The notes under the pieces are model-generated. The model was not told the DNA's origin, did not search any database, and saw only the letters and a list, made by a program, of their open reading frames with translations. This document shows, piece by piece, positions 24,716 through 38,300 of a stretch of DNA of 64,000 nt; the stretch's first letter is position 1; the number at the start of each line of letters is the position of its first letter. Both the position numbers and the translations under genes were made by a program. This DNA is from Zeugodacus cucurbitae (lineage: Eukaryota > Arthropoda > Insecta > Diptera > Tephritidae), in the NCBI RefSeq assembly GCF_028554725.1, contig NC_071669.1:50237501-50301500 (forward strand), written 5' to 3'.

Positions 24716-26570
24716 AAAACAGCATTTATTTCAATTAAAAAATAATTTTCTAAATTTCTAAAACTAAAAGAAAGCATAAAATCGACCAATTTTCACAATT
24801 TACCCACAAAACATCTGACAACAAACCAACATACACACAAACGAATGGGCATTTAGCCTTTCTGCAACCAAATAACTTTAAATCATGCCGCCGTCAAAAT
24901 GCTTTGTTTCACTGTCATCGTCTACATCTTTTTCTAAGTACACACCTCGAGCCAGTCACATTGTACGTGTACGCAGCCCAACAATTAGCCGTACTGAGCA
25001 TGTGAACTCGCTAAGCTTCCGTTACAAAAGTGTCTTTAATGTTTTTATGATGGCACTTAATTATTTGCCACAACTGAGGCACCTTCAACGACGCGCGGCG
25101 ACTTGACGCTGCATTTGTAAGCAGCCAGCCAACCCACTGACTACCAGAACAACAACAAGAGCAACAAATAAAATATTACAAGCGTAAAACAAAGCGCAAC
25201 ATTAATACAAGCTGGTATTTATAAGCGCTTAAAGAGTTGGCTTTTGGTGTTTTTTTTTCGCTGCTAGTATTTTACACACGCGTTGTTGCAGCGTGGCGCC
25301 AAACGCTTGAGTTAGCAGTGGCGACTAGCCAGCGTTTGGTGGCAGACGCGCTTGCGCAGTGGCAAATGAAGTTCGCGTTTCGTGCTGCGAAGTAAAAAAA
25401 TATGAAATGTAAGTTATCTGCTTGAGTTGTTGTTGTTGTTGTTGTGGTAAGTGGCGCGAAAAATGGTTTTCTAGCATTTCGTCCATTCTCAACGCCACTA
25501 CTTATGGGCAAATGAACTCATGGTTAAAAGAAGTTCGCGTTGCTTCAATGTTTTGACTTGAATTTCATGCGCTCACGAATTGTATGTCGAAATGTGGATC
25601 ATATTGCCCGAAACATTCATTGTAAATGGAAAATGCAGGAAGACAAACGAAGAAAAGTCATGCAAGCGAAATGAAGAATGGTTGGAAACATACCCTGCAT
25701 GCCGTGTGTTTAATTTTCGTTTGCAGAATGATTTTCTGAAGAATCTTGAATGTTCTCAATATGGGTTTGCCAAAAAATATGGAAGTTATGGCAAGATAGA
25801 TTCTAGAAATCCAAATTCATAAGGTAAGTGAAACTCACAATTTAACTGTTCTCCCAAATGAAAACATTACACATGTACTACACTATACTTTCGAAAATCT
25901 GCAGACAATTTTTATATAATACACTTAAAATAAGAAAGTTACACCGAGGGAGTACCGAGATCACATGGTTCATTCTAGATGATTTGTATATAATGACAAC
26001 TCCGAGCACTGTTAACTCCAAAAAGTTTCGACTTTTTCGAGGTGGTTGGAGAATCACTTTCGTGTGCTAGATATAAGTCGAGTCACAGCTATAAATTACT
26101 TGATCTCATTTTACCGTTAACCTTTATATCACACAATATCTCAACAATTCAATGATGACATGTAGGGTATAACAATATTTTTGATTACACAAAACACAGT
26201 TACTGGTGCGGATATGCTCTACCGGATTCCGCTGTTGATGGTCAAATACAAAAGTAGAAGCAAAAAAGAAATTGCCAAATATTGTCCATTCGAAACTAGT
26301 AGCATTCGTTTGGCTTTCTCGCCATTTCCATCATCTTCTTCCTTTTACATTTATTTTCTTTTGATCGAGATATTTAAAAGTTTATTTATAGTTTCTTTGT
26401 TCAATTCCATATTTAATTAATACGTTTTTGTTGTTCGCTTTAGCTTATATATTATTTTTTTTATTTTTTATGGGCAAATTTCTCTTTTGAATCTTCTAAA
26501 AATTATCATAGTCTTATTTATTATTATGGATTTTGGCTAAAAGATAATGTCAAACATGCCAATATGGATG
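24716..26570. other. Intergenic, no gene recognised
   Basis: It includes a locally GC-richer patch at 25270-25400 next to a (GTT)n run at 25427-25445. Short frames show no domain or splice logic. Confidence 0.5.
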
Positions 26571-27300
26571 TGGGTCAAGCCGTTTTAGATGTGGACCAGA
26601 ATGGAAATATTATTTCACAATAATACTTGTGGAAATAGCTTTTTGGGCTATTTTGGAACAATTCCCTCTGGAAAGATGAAACAATCTTCAAGATATGGTC
26701 ACCAATTTAAAAGAACTCTCGATTTTAAAAGAATCTCTCGAAAGGGCATGATAAAGTACCTGGAGGACACACAAATAAATTCTTCACGTTTTTTGAACTA
26801 CGTCACTGTTGGAAGATACACATTTCATAAAGTTAAGAACATTCGTTTATCTCAAAATCAGCATAACTGTTGAGAAGCCGATCCCTCTTTTGATGAACAA
26901 AAATTACACTCTATGAGTCTTTCATCATTCCGGTTCTATTATACGTCGCGAAATATGAACGATGACAACCCGATTAGAAGGTACTTGGAGCATTCGAGAG
27001 AGGAGGTGGAGATGGGACTGCCAACAGTATGAGACCTACGACGACATGAATATGGTTAAGCGTAAAATATCCAACGAATGCATGGTTAGGTCAAGTCGTA
27101 CGTATGGAAGACGATGCTCTATTGAAAAGATCTTTCGATCCGGGACCCATGGGTGAACCACTGACGCAAGGGCGCAAACTTAGCCAATGGAAGGGCTAAG
27201 TACGTAGGGTCTCTACTTGGGATGAACAACTGGCGTGACTTCGCAAAGGATAGAGGCAACTGTCGAAGTTTTGTGTTTTCAGCCCAGACCTACCCACGGT
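26571..27300 (+). mobile_element. Decayed RTE-like LINE 3' region
   Basis: Across frameshifts the plus strand gives LYESFIIPVLLY, then QVVRMEDDALLKRSFD, then QGRKLSQWKG and NNWRDFAKDRG. These correspond in order to LYKSLIIPVLMYGAE, HVVRMEENTPALKVFD, GRGRPPLRWKD and SSWRQKAKRR of the intact LINE ORF at 6049-8196, at much lower identity. It is probably a different, older family. The recognisable part begins near 26880. Confidence 0.6.
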
Positions 27301-30300
27301 TATGTGGTCACTTTTCTTAAAACATTATTTTTTTAATTTTTTTTATTCAAGGTACTCTGATATATAAAAAACTCTGAGCAACTTCCCCCAAAATATACAC
27401 AAATCAATTGCAACTTATTCATCACGCTTGCCAAATTCTCATGTTAAGAGCACATTATGACTTCTATGGTGATATCCGCTTTTGTACGTGATCTTTAAGT
27501 GCTGGAGTCGTGTTGTGAAACTACACCGCACCCCCTACGGAACGCTAGAAGACTGTTGTGTTTTCATTTTTCAGCAGTAGAGAGTTTTGTGCAAATTACT
27601 AGATCACGTTTCTCATGTTGGCCAAATACACTACTACTCAACTAGCAAGCATGCAATACATATAAACATACATACATTATGTACATTAATCTATTCGGAA
27701 TTCGAACATTCAATGTGTCGCTGATGCATGATGGAGTCTATAAAAGTGGTTAACAACAACAAATGCGGTCGAAAAATGGTAATACAATAATAATAAAACA
27801 GCAAGTCTTGTGTTACAACTAAAGCGAACTTGTTAATAAATTATATGGATGTACATGCGTTAAGTATGTGTGTATGTGTGTGTGTATGTGTGAACAATGG
27901 GCGAAGAGCTAACCGCAAGACAATATAAGAAGCTGAGATTCTTCTTGGGTGAAGTAAGCAACTGCCTCATAGGCTACCAGCGCATAGTAAAAAACTACTA
28001 TAAATAAATTCACACATCAACATACAGACATGTATGTATGTATATGCTGTTATACTCGTATATAAGTGTAGCTACGTGTTCCCACTAAAATATTTAAACA
28101 AACGTCAGCGCGCTATTCGCGCTGTTCTCTATCGTTTACCATTCTTATTCTATTTTTTCATGTGTGTTTTTTTTCTTGTTTTTGTTTTTATTCACCGCAG
28201 TTTACTACCTGTTCGTCAGGTTTTTCTTGTTGCGAAAATAACTACGCGCCACATTTCTTTGCGGTATCAGTTGGCTATTGTTACTATTTTCAATTTCCTA
28301 ACACCCTTTATATACACAAATGTAAGTATGTATATAGACAAACATGAATATATTTTAAAAATATGCCAATTTGAACTACTATATTACTTATCCTTTTCTT
28401 TTTTGTAAAAATTATGCAGCTTTTTGTATACCAAAAAGCATTTATTTTATTACACAACTTTAAAAACAAAATTCAAAAATAGCACGTTTCAATACTGCCA
28501 TTAAATTAGTTCAAAAAATATAAAACACCTTTAGTATTCACACAGTAACTGAAATTTTCGTAACACCCGTCAACTTACTATATGTTTGTATGTATTTATA
28601 TATATCAGTGAATATGACCAGCGCCGTGCACAAATGGCATTTGCCACCAGAAAACGCGATTAAAGCAGAAAAACGCCGCAATGCGAGTAAAATATGCACC
28701 GAATTTGTTTATATTCCCTATCCATGTACTGCAGCAAATATGTGCATGTATTTACGTGCTTTACGTAAAACTCGCTTTGGCTTTTGCCTTTTGATGACTT
28801 TTTGCACGTCACCGGTGGAGTCGCATTCGCGTTTCACCACTTGCACTCTTGCGAAATGCACGAAAAATTGCAAACACTAAATTTTCTTCGTATTCCCAAG
28901 AATTACGGATGTCCGCACTTCAATGTAATGAAAAGTATGCTTTGCTTTCTTCTTTGCGCTTATATTTGGTTGAACCAAAAATAAAAAACGGAAAAACAAT
29001 AACGAATTTTCACACTTTGCTCGTAGACATGTTCGTCCGCGCGAGACGTTAACACAAACCGACGACTTTTATAAACTAAACTCTTGACTGTGCTCACAAC
29101 CTGGCTTGGAGCGTGGAGCAGCAGATCGTTGTTACCTTTGTGAGCGTTGGCTCAAATATATAAACTTATGCACTCTCCCGCTCAGCATACTATTTGTAAT
29201 TTGAGTTATTCTTTGACAAATTTGGACTAAATGTGCTTGTTATGGAATTATTAACACATTTTTTTAAATATTTTTAGATAAAATTTTTTAAATCGTTAAT
29301 ATAAAATTTAAAAATAATTTATATTTTAAATTGCTTGAGGAAAGCCGGTCTTTAAGACAGTGAGTGATATTTGTGTATATTTTGAGTGAAATCTATTTTT
29401 GAGTGAGATTAAAATACATACAAACACACTTGAATGTAAGTGCAAAAATTGTAAACCAATTGAGACTTTATAGGACAATCAGACAGACCTTTATTTAAAA
29501 AAATTTAGCATTATTAAGACTTATCAGGTTGTGAACAATCAAAAATGAAATGTAGTTTGTATTATAATTTTTTAAGTTTTTCCCTACTGATCTGAATTTT
29601 GTGCTTATCACAACTAGTTTCCGAATACCGGTAAAGACTACTATTAACTATACATTAAAATCTTTAAATAATAATATGTACATTTGCTATAGAGAAATGA
29701 GTTATAATCCTGTAAAAGATAAAGGATAGGACATAAGCACTCTAATAATAGAATGTAATCTGGTCATGATAACCCTGATTTTAAATTAAATATATTTTTG
29801 TATCCGGTTTGAGCTCTAAGAATTTGGAACCCTAGTTAAAATATCCGGTATATAATACATGTATATAATTGACACTTACAACTTTGGTATATGTTTACTT
29901 CTCCAATTATTTCGGTGGCGGATATGAAATATTTGGAGTCTGCGCTCCCCTTTTTTAGAAAGAAGAGGAATACGTTTATTCTGAGTTTGAAAGTGAGTAA
30001 GGTATCTTAATATATATACGTACATATATATCCAATAATGTATATGTCAACCAGACAGTGCTCTAGCTAAAACTTGCTAATAAAGAGATGAAAATGAATG
30101 GATGTGGTGTAAATTTAATCTGATCATATACATACTTTCAAGTACCTTTTATTTTTCTGCAAGTTCTCCAATTTCCAAAAAAAAGTTGCAAAATCCAAAA
30201 TCCTGCTCGTCCAATGCATTGTTGTTGTTGCTGAACTCGTCAAGAAGTTCACTTGTGAAATGCGATTTAACGATATCTGCTTTAATTGACTTGGTTTTCA

Positions 30301-30600
30301 AACGTTATAAACATTATAATAATTTATTATTCAAACAATTATTAATACAATACAATTGAACTATTTCCAAAACGGAATGCATTTCAATATTCCGCCGTTT
30401 GACATATTGAATGGCATCACTTTCCTATCGCAGCAACCCTGTATGCATTGGCAGCTCTTCGTATTCGGCCAGCTGTACGAAATTGAACGAAGCATTTCAA
30501 ACGGTCGTTTCGAATTCAGCCGATTGGGAGTACGTAAATAGCATCGGATTTGTAGCGAATTTTTTTCCTTTGTAATTGTTGTGTTAATAGAAGTTTTATA
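27301..30600. other. Intergenic DNA left of the kinesin gene
   Basis: No gene is supported. Features are a TGTATG microsatellite at 27864-27893, CATACA/TATGTA runs near 27655-27690 and 28020-28045, and a TATA-like TTTATAAA near 29068 close to GC-richer text (29020-29150). The last could be a promoter for an untranslated first exon of either neighbour, but nothing confirms it. Frames at 28034-29052 show no domain. Confidence 0.45.
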
Positions 30601-30610
30601 AAATCATTTC

Positions 30611-33600
30611 ATGGCAATGAACACTTCTGGAGGTGCTAATAATGCATCCAGCCATCAGCCCAGGAAGATATCAAATCAAAATATACAAGTTTATGTGCGC
30701 GTTAGGTAAGTAGCAGTTTTATACGAACACTTTCGAATACAAAATATTTCATTTATATTTTTTTGATTAGACCCTTAAATTCTCGTGAACGGTGTATACG
30801 CTCCGCGGAAGTAATTGAAACTGTATCAAATCGTGAAATAGTTACCAGGCATACCATTGAATCGAAGTTGACCAAAAAGTTTACATTTGATCGCGTATTT
30901 GGTACAGATTCTCGGCAAGCAGATGTATACAGCACAGTTGTGGCGCCTCTCATTGAGGAGGTGCTCTCCGGCTACAATTGTACTGTATTTGCTTATGGAC
31001 AAACTGGTACGGGGAAAACGCACACTATGGTGGGCACTGAATGCGCCGAATTGAAATCATCTTGGGAAGACGTAAGTATAATTTTCTGCTTTATTGAGTT
31101 TGAAAAGGGTTTGTGTTGGCTTAATTGTCTATTACGCGGGTGCAAAACCAGTTTGTGGAAAAAGCAAAATATATAACCTTGACTTCTTTCAATTTAAACT
31201 AACTACCTGAATTTAATTGGAACCTTGAAACTGTTTGTAAGAGACGTTAGAATGAAATTCAGATATTTGCAACTTTCTTTTCTTTTAGGATTCTGACATT
31301 GGTATTATTCCACGCGCTCTGAGTCATCTTTTCGATGAATTACGTATGCTTGAAATGGAGTTTTCAATGCGTATTTCCTACTTGGAATTGTATAATGAGG
31401 AATTGTGTGATTTGCTGTCATCGGATGATAGTGTAAAGATACGCATCTTCGACGATAGCACAAAGAAGGGGTCAGTTATCATACAAGGCTTAGAAGAGAT
31501 ACCAGTGCATAGCAAAGATGATGTGTATAAGCTTTTGGAAAAAGGAAAAGAACGACGAAAAACAGCAACTACATTAATGAATGCGCAATCTTCAAGATCA
31601 CATACAGTCTTCTCGATTTTGGTGCATATACGTGAAAATGGCATAGACGGTGAAGAAATGCTAAAAATTGGCAAATTAAATTTAGTCGATTTAGCGGGTA
31701 GTGAAAACGTCTCCAAAGCGGGCAATGAGAAAGGCATACGCGCCAGAGAAACCGTTAATATAAATCAAAGTTTGTTGACGCTGGGGCGTGTCATTACGGC
31801 ATTAGTAGAGCGCACACCACACATACCCTACCGAGAGTCGAAACTAACACGTCTGCTACAAGAATCGTTGGGTAAGTGGGATTACAATGGAATGTTATTT
31901 ATTATTATCCAAATTTATTTATAATTAACTAGGTGGACGCACGAAAACATCCATAATTGCCACCATCTCACCGGGTCACAAAGATATTGAAGAGACATTA
32001 AGTACATTGGAATATGCGCATCGCGCTAAAAACATACAAAACAAACCAGAAGTAAACCAAAAATTAACCAAGAAAACTGTGCTCAAAGAGTACACCGAAG
32101 AGATTGATAAGCTGAAACGTGATTTAATGGCGGCCAGAGACAAAAATGGCATTTACTTAGCAGAGGATACGTACAACGAAATGACTTTGAAAATGGATTC
32201 ACAGAATCGCGAATTAAATGAGAAAATGTTGCTTTTGAAAGCATTAAAGGATGAGCTACAAAATAAAGAACGTATCTTTAATGAGGTTAGCTTAAATCTA
32301 GTGGCGAAAACTGAGGAATTAAAACGTACCGAACAAAATCTCAATCAGACGCAAGGCGCATTGCAGCAGACAAAGCGGGTAAAAAGAAATTATTTGGTTA
32401 TAAATAAATGGAAAATAAATTTACTGTTCATTTATAGTTATTCAATTGCACTAAGCGACGCTATAAGGAGAAGAAGGTATTGCTGCAATCGCACATGAAA
32501 ACCGAGGAGGTGCTAACGAATCAGGCGTTGGAAATTTTGGATGTTGCCGATATTGCCACAAAAGACACACATCAATTGCATGTAAATATAATGATAATAC
32601 TTTTTTTTTTTTTGATTTTTATATATTTTTGTATACTTTAGAGTACAATTGAGCGCAGAAAAGATGTTGATGTTAAAATTCAAACTGCATGCGAACGTTT
32701 CGCTGAACGCATGCATGATAACTTCGAATTAATGGATAGCAATTTAAGCAGTATGAAAGAACAACAAAATTCTTATATTAAAATGCTACAAGAGGAGTTT
32801 GGTAAGTTTGTTTATTAATTTTTTTTTCGAAATTTTAAATATTCCCTTTTTTTAGACAATACCTCAAATGCACATAAGAAACTAGTAGGTGATAGTGACA
32901 TGAAAATACAGAAAGTCAATGATTTATGCAAAGAATCGCTTGCATCGACAAGCACAATCATCGAAAAATGCTTTCAAGCACTTGGTGATACTAGCAGTGA
33001 ACAAAAAATTACATTCACACATTTGTTTAAAGCGCTGGAGAGTAAACAAATCGAATTCGCTGCACAAATGCAAGAGACTCTGCAAGATTTAGTTAGGTTT
33101 ACAGATCAACAAAAAGCGCTTACAGAAAATATGCATACAACTGTTGTGGAAAGTCTGCAAGAAAAATCGCAAAACCTACAAGTGCATACCAATAAAATAA
33201 CCGAACGTATTGGCGAAATCAAACAGTTCGCAGAAACAAACATACAACATTTGGCACAAATGCACCACGAAATAGAGAATGAGCGTGCAGCGGCAGCAGA
33301 GGAACGTACGGCTATGGAGGAAATCATAGAGAAATTAAACAGCTTGAAAGAAAAATCTTATGCGAATAGGAAAACACGTGCAGACGCCATTAACGAACTA
33401 AAGGTAAAAGTAGAAGAAAATACGCAAAGAAGTATTGAACGTGTACAGCAAAGTTCAACATTTGCTCAAGCCCATTGCGAGGAGAGCTGCAATGAGAACG
33501 CAGTAATGCAACAGAAGCACGAAAAGCAAACTACCGAGGCACTAAAATGCAACGAACAACAAGCAAACGCGCACACAACGCTCAAGGCACAAGTTGACAA

Positions 33601-34544
33601 CATGCAACAGGATGGCGCTGTACGCATCGTAGAGTTCACCACCACAGCCGCCACACATTTGGAGTGCACACAGAAAATGCTGGGAGAGCATGTCGCCGAA
33701 GTGAAACGTGCACGACTGGAGAGCGAGCTGAAAATTGACGAAGCTACTACTGATGTAAAGGCGAGTCTCGCGGAAGATTCTCAACGTTTGAAGCAGCATG
33801 TGGCCGTTTCGGGTGGCTTGACCACTTCCTTGCAGAAAAACATACTGAATTATGCAAACACTTACAGAGAACAGATGAGCGCTTGCGTAAACGATGTGGA
33901 TAAATTTCAGCAACGCGAGCTGCAGACATATGCGCCAACAGGTAAATTAAACAAAAGAAATTAAATTTGTAAAGGAAAAATACAAAATTTCCATTTAATA
34001 TTCCAGGTGCCACACCATCGAAACGCAATTTCATCTATCCACGCTCTTTGGCCTCCACATCGCCACATATTGACATCGTGAAACGTTTTCGGCAAGAGAA
34101 CGAATGGTCGGATTTGGACACAACAGCGCCAATTGATGAGGTATATACTTAGACCAGATCAATAAAATATCTGAAAAATTTATATGTAATAATTTTCTTC
34201 AATTTGCAGGGCAGTGAAGATGAGCATGATCTGAAGCATTCCATGCAGGAAATTTCCAATACAGAAGTTCTGCTCAACTCAACACCCATCGATCTAACAA
34301 ATGTCGCCACGCCCCAAATGAATAATGTCGCAAACAAGAAATTAAATGCAATTCTATCGAAGAAACAATTGCGCAATAGCAACTCATTGTCTGGCGGCAG
34401 TCCACCACGCAAACCGTCGCCATCACACAATTCGTCAGCACCAACTTCAAGAGTGAGTATTTTCGTACAAGATTTGTAAAAGCTTCATTTATAACTTATT
34501 CTCCATAATTTTATTCGCAGGCCAACAAGGAAAACATGTCCTAA
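30611..34544 (+). CDS. Klp61F: Kinesin-5 (bipolar mitotic kinesin, BimC/Eg5 family)
   Basis: Ten coding exons join in frame: 30611-30705, 30771-31071, 31289-31871, 31933-32378, 32438-32581, 32642-32801, 32856-33941, 34007-34140, 34210-34452 and 34521-34544. They give 1071 aa, very close to the length I recall for fly Klp61F. The N-terminal motor has the P-loop GQTGTGKT (about 108-115), switch I NAQSSRSH, switch II LVDLAGSE and the end EYAHRAKNI. A long coiled-coil stalk follows. The tail has the BimC box around GATPSKRNFIYPRSL with T941 as the expected Cdk1 site, and the protein ends NKENMS, containing a KEN sequence. Kinesin-5 homotetramers slide antiparallel spindle microtubules apart. ATG 30611 has a second in-frame ATG two codons later, and either could serve. 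Introns are 55-220 bp. Confidence 0.96.
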
Positions 34545-34885
34545 GTGAAAACTTTCTCAAAACGCATTCAAATTTTATTTATCCCCGTGCTTGCTGTTTA
34601 CATTATTTAACTGTATATTTATTTGAAAAGAAAAATGTTTGTTTTCCACGCTGAAGGTATGCTTAACTGCAGTTTGTGCTGCTTTACTTACTTTATTGAG
34701 AATAGCGTTACTCGCTGTCAGTTAATTGAGGCATGCATCTAACCTGAACTGGACAAAAGTGAGACGTATGCATTAGTCACTGCTATGGAATTTCGAAATT
34801 TATTAAACTCGCGTGCAAATACAACAAAAATCTACCAACTCTAAGGAATTGTTGCTTAAAAGAGCGCTTTTTAAAAGTTAATTAC

Positions 34886-34901
34886 AATAAATATAAATAA
34901 A
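34886..34901 (+). terminator. Candidate poly(A) signals of the kinesin gene
   Basis: Two AATAAA hexamers (34886-34891 and 34896-34901) lie about 345 bp after the stop codon, before the convergent potassium channel gene. Confidence 0.55.
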
Positions 34902-35327
34902 GAAGTGAGTAGTCACAATCTGCAGCGGTACCTTCGTTGTGTGCTTTCGTTTATTGTCGCCATTGAATGTTTTTTGTAAAATTCAATTCAAACATATTTA
35001 TTTTAGTTGTTCTCTTCTTCTTACTTTGTTTATGCTTATTTTAAAATGTATACAATTTAAAATTGCTTCACTTTCCAACATGACATTCGTGTGTAAATAT
35101 ATTTTGCTCGTGCTTCTTGTATATCCTTTGTTGCTGATTTGTTAAAAAAAACAAGAAATCGAAAATATAAAAATAAACAGATCCCTGTAACACTTAAATC
35201 GTTGTTGTTGTTTTTCGAGCGGTAAAAAATATTCCTCACATCATTTTGAGGAATGCTGCCGAATTGACAGCTTTTGGCAGAATAATAAAAATTCATTTTT
35301 GTAGACCCGCTTATCATTCGAACGGTT

Positions 35328-38300
35328 TTAATCATCGTCTTCTTCATCCTTTAAAATGCCCAAACGACGCGCCACCTCTTTCACGTTCGAGATGAATTCC
35401 TCTTGCACCAGATTGAAGCTCATCGCCAATAAAGCTATGCCGAAGAGTAAATATAGCGAACAGTAGGCGATGGACTGCTCCGATTCGTCTTTGACACCTT
35501 TTGCGGGTACGAAGTCGCCAAAACCTATGACAATATATTTGTTAATTTTAAAGTCTTAAGTAATATTTTTTTAATGTGAAATTCAAAATAAGAATAAATA
35601 AATAAACTGGGAGAGCATAAAATGTCCGAAGTTGCATAAGTGATGAAGTCTGACCCAATGTGACTCAAAATATAAACATACCTATCTGACACCTCAAAAT
35701 GTTAATAAACCGAACTGCGAAATATAAGGAAATATGGCTTCAGCGACATCTCCAAACGTGAACAAAATGCAAACAAACCGTAGTCCCTTAAAATGATAAC
35801 AAACCTACCTAAGGACACCGACTACAAGTAACAAAAGTCATTGACCTCGTCCCAAAATGTCAAAGGCCATTGACATTGACCGAAATGTAATCAAACCCCT
35901 GTCAAAGGTCATTGACCTCGTTCCAAAATGTAAACAAACCTCTGTCAAGGGTCATTAACTCCACCCAAAATGTAAACAAACCCCTGTCAAAGGTCATTGA
36001 CCTCCACCCAAAATGTAAACAAACCCCTGTCAAAGGTCATTGACTTCCACCCAAAATGTAAGCAAACCCCTTTCAAAGGTCATTGACCTCGCATGAGGTC
36101 AAACCTACGGTTTGTTTACGTTTTGAGGTGTCAAATGGGGCGGGGTTTTTTTCTTATTGGTCACTAGGGATAAGTAATTTTATATTTTGAGGATGACGTG
36201 TTGTATGGCTTGTTAAGGTAAAAAGAGTAGGGACAAGCCGTGGTCAAGTTTGTTTACATTTTGTAAGGTTAGGTGCAGTGTGGGGGTGGTTCGGTTTTTA
36301 GTTTCGTCCGGGTAAGTTAGAGTTTGCGTAATCGGCCAAAAATTCTATTATACTGTGTTTAACTTACCGATTGTGGTTAATGTTATGAAACAAAAATAGG
36401 CAGAGTCCAAAAACGACCATTTCTCCCAGTAAGCAAAAAGTGCTGCGCCACCCAAAATATAACTGATGACCAGAAATACACAAAGCCAGATCGGCACCGG
36501 GCGATCTTTTGGCGACATATCGCCATAGTAGTCGCTCCAATCGTCACCATAGTTGGAGTCGTCATCGTAATCGCAGCTGTAGCGTGGACGTACTTGACGC
36601 TTTACAGGAAAACCCATGGGAGACATGATGCGTGGTGAAGGCGGTAGGCGTTCTGCAAAAGCAGTCAAAAATGATTTAAACCATGCCTAAACTTATGTAT
36701 ATAGTCATCATACCAGTACGCTCTCTTCTATATCGACGATCTCGGTGTCTCGACTGATACGGCATCTCGCGATTGTCATAATCATCGTAGTATACATCGC
36801 GATCATCTAAATAGTAATCGTCGAATTCATCGTCATAATCATCAATGGGTGCCGGTGAGCGACCGCGTCTGGTGTGATTCATACGAGAGTGCGCGAACTC
36901 AGGCAATTCCAGGCGATCACCATATTGCGAGTGATGTCCGGAGTGCTGACGATGTGGTGGCTGTGGAGACGCGTGACGCGGTTGATTGTGATGTGAATGA
37001 TACGAACTAACGCCGTTGCTGCGCTGCTGTTCTTTCTGGTAACTGTTTTTTAGTAGCGCAGAGCGTGGCATTGACTGACTGCGTGGCATATGTTTTCCGC
37101 GAGGCTCGCGTTGGTGGTCGCGATAATGATCGAGTTCGTCAATTGCATAACGATTGGGTATGATGGGTGTCTTGCGTACGACCTCCTCATCGACGGCGTC
37201 GTCATAGTGCATGCGTGGATCTACAGATTTAGCGCGTGCCGCCGGCGGCGCATGCGACATTGAACGACCGCGTTGCTGGGAACGCGGATTCATTCTATTG
37301 ATTTCGCGCATTTCTCTCGATTCGCGTGGCGGCGCTTCGCGTAATTCATGTGCGTCGCGTGCGTCATGGCGCATAGCTTGCGGTGGCGGACCAACATCGC
37401 GGCGTGCGCTTGACGCGCGCACCGATCGCATGCTGTACGAACGCTTCGATTGTGGCGCGTTGAGATCCTCAAAGGAATCATGTCGCTGTTTGGGATGCGC
37501 TATGTAACGCTCACGTTCAACCGTGTGTCGGCCGCGTACACTTTCACGGTTACGCATGCTGCGCCCAAATCTCGAACCACGATTGAGTGTTTGCGCTTGC
37601 CGTGGACCTTCATCGTAATACTGCTGATCATACTGATAAGGTGGTATCTGTCGACTGCGTTGTGAGTTGCTGTTGTAATGATGTCGTCGTCCGCTATTAC
37701 GTCCGCCTTCATACTCATAACGTCCGGTGCGCAATTCCGGATCTGAGTATGCATGTGGTAGCCCTGCAGAGTTGCCAAAACCCGAATCGGCCATCGAACG
37801 CTGAGTGAGGCGCATTGAGCGGCGTATTGGTGGCGGCTGTGAACGTGAGCTATACTGTTGCCGGCGTCCAGAGCGTTGTCGTGGTCGACGTGGACGTCGA
37901 GCGGCGCGTGTACAAACATAACAACAGACCCGCCAATATATGAACCTTTGTGGAAATTTAAAAATCTCTGTAGTATGAGTGCTGGTTAAAGATAATACTT
38001 CAGAGTACCCACCTAAAAGAAGTGGCCATAACATCTCCGATATTGGAAAGGCACAGCAGCATGAGTGGTATACCCACAATAGCGTAAAAAATCGTCGTAA
38101 CTTTACCCCAATCCGTACGTGGTGATATGTGTCCATAGCCTGGAAATCAATTAGAAAATTGTTAGAAGAATTAATTTTACAAACTCTTTATAATTTAAAG
38201 TTGCTGGTTAAGAAAGGTGTACATTGTTCCAGGGAATTAAATTTTTGGAAGCAAGTACAGAAAAGATCGGAATGAATTACTTGAAAATTTTGAAGCCGCT

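Noticed and set aside
28034..29052. Overlapping plus-strand ORFs of 60-124 codons
   Set aside because: Three frames are open by chance in the same stretch, with no domain and no codon pattern favouring one.
35688..36132. CRISPR-like array
   Set aside because: Units are contiguous with no unique spacers and this is animal DNA; it is a minisatellite.
36676..38136. Long minus-strand ORF starting MDTYHH at 38136, as a stand-alone gene
   Set aside because: Its N-terminal part is an out-of-frame reading of channel exon 3 and its intron. The channel frame in exon 3 gives the conserved YGHISPRTDWGK, and the rest is the M2-M3 loop exon.
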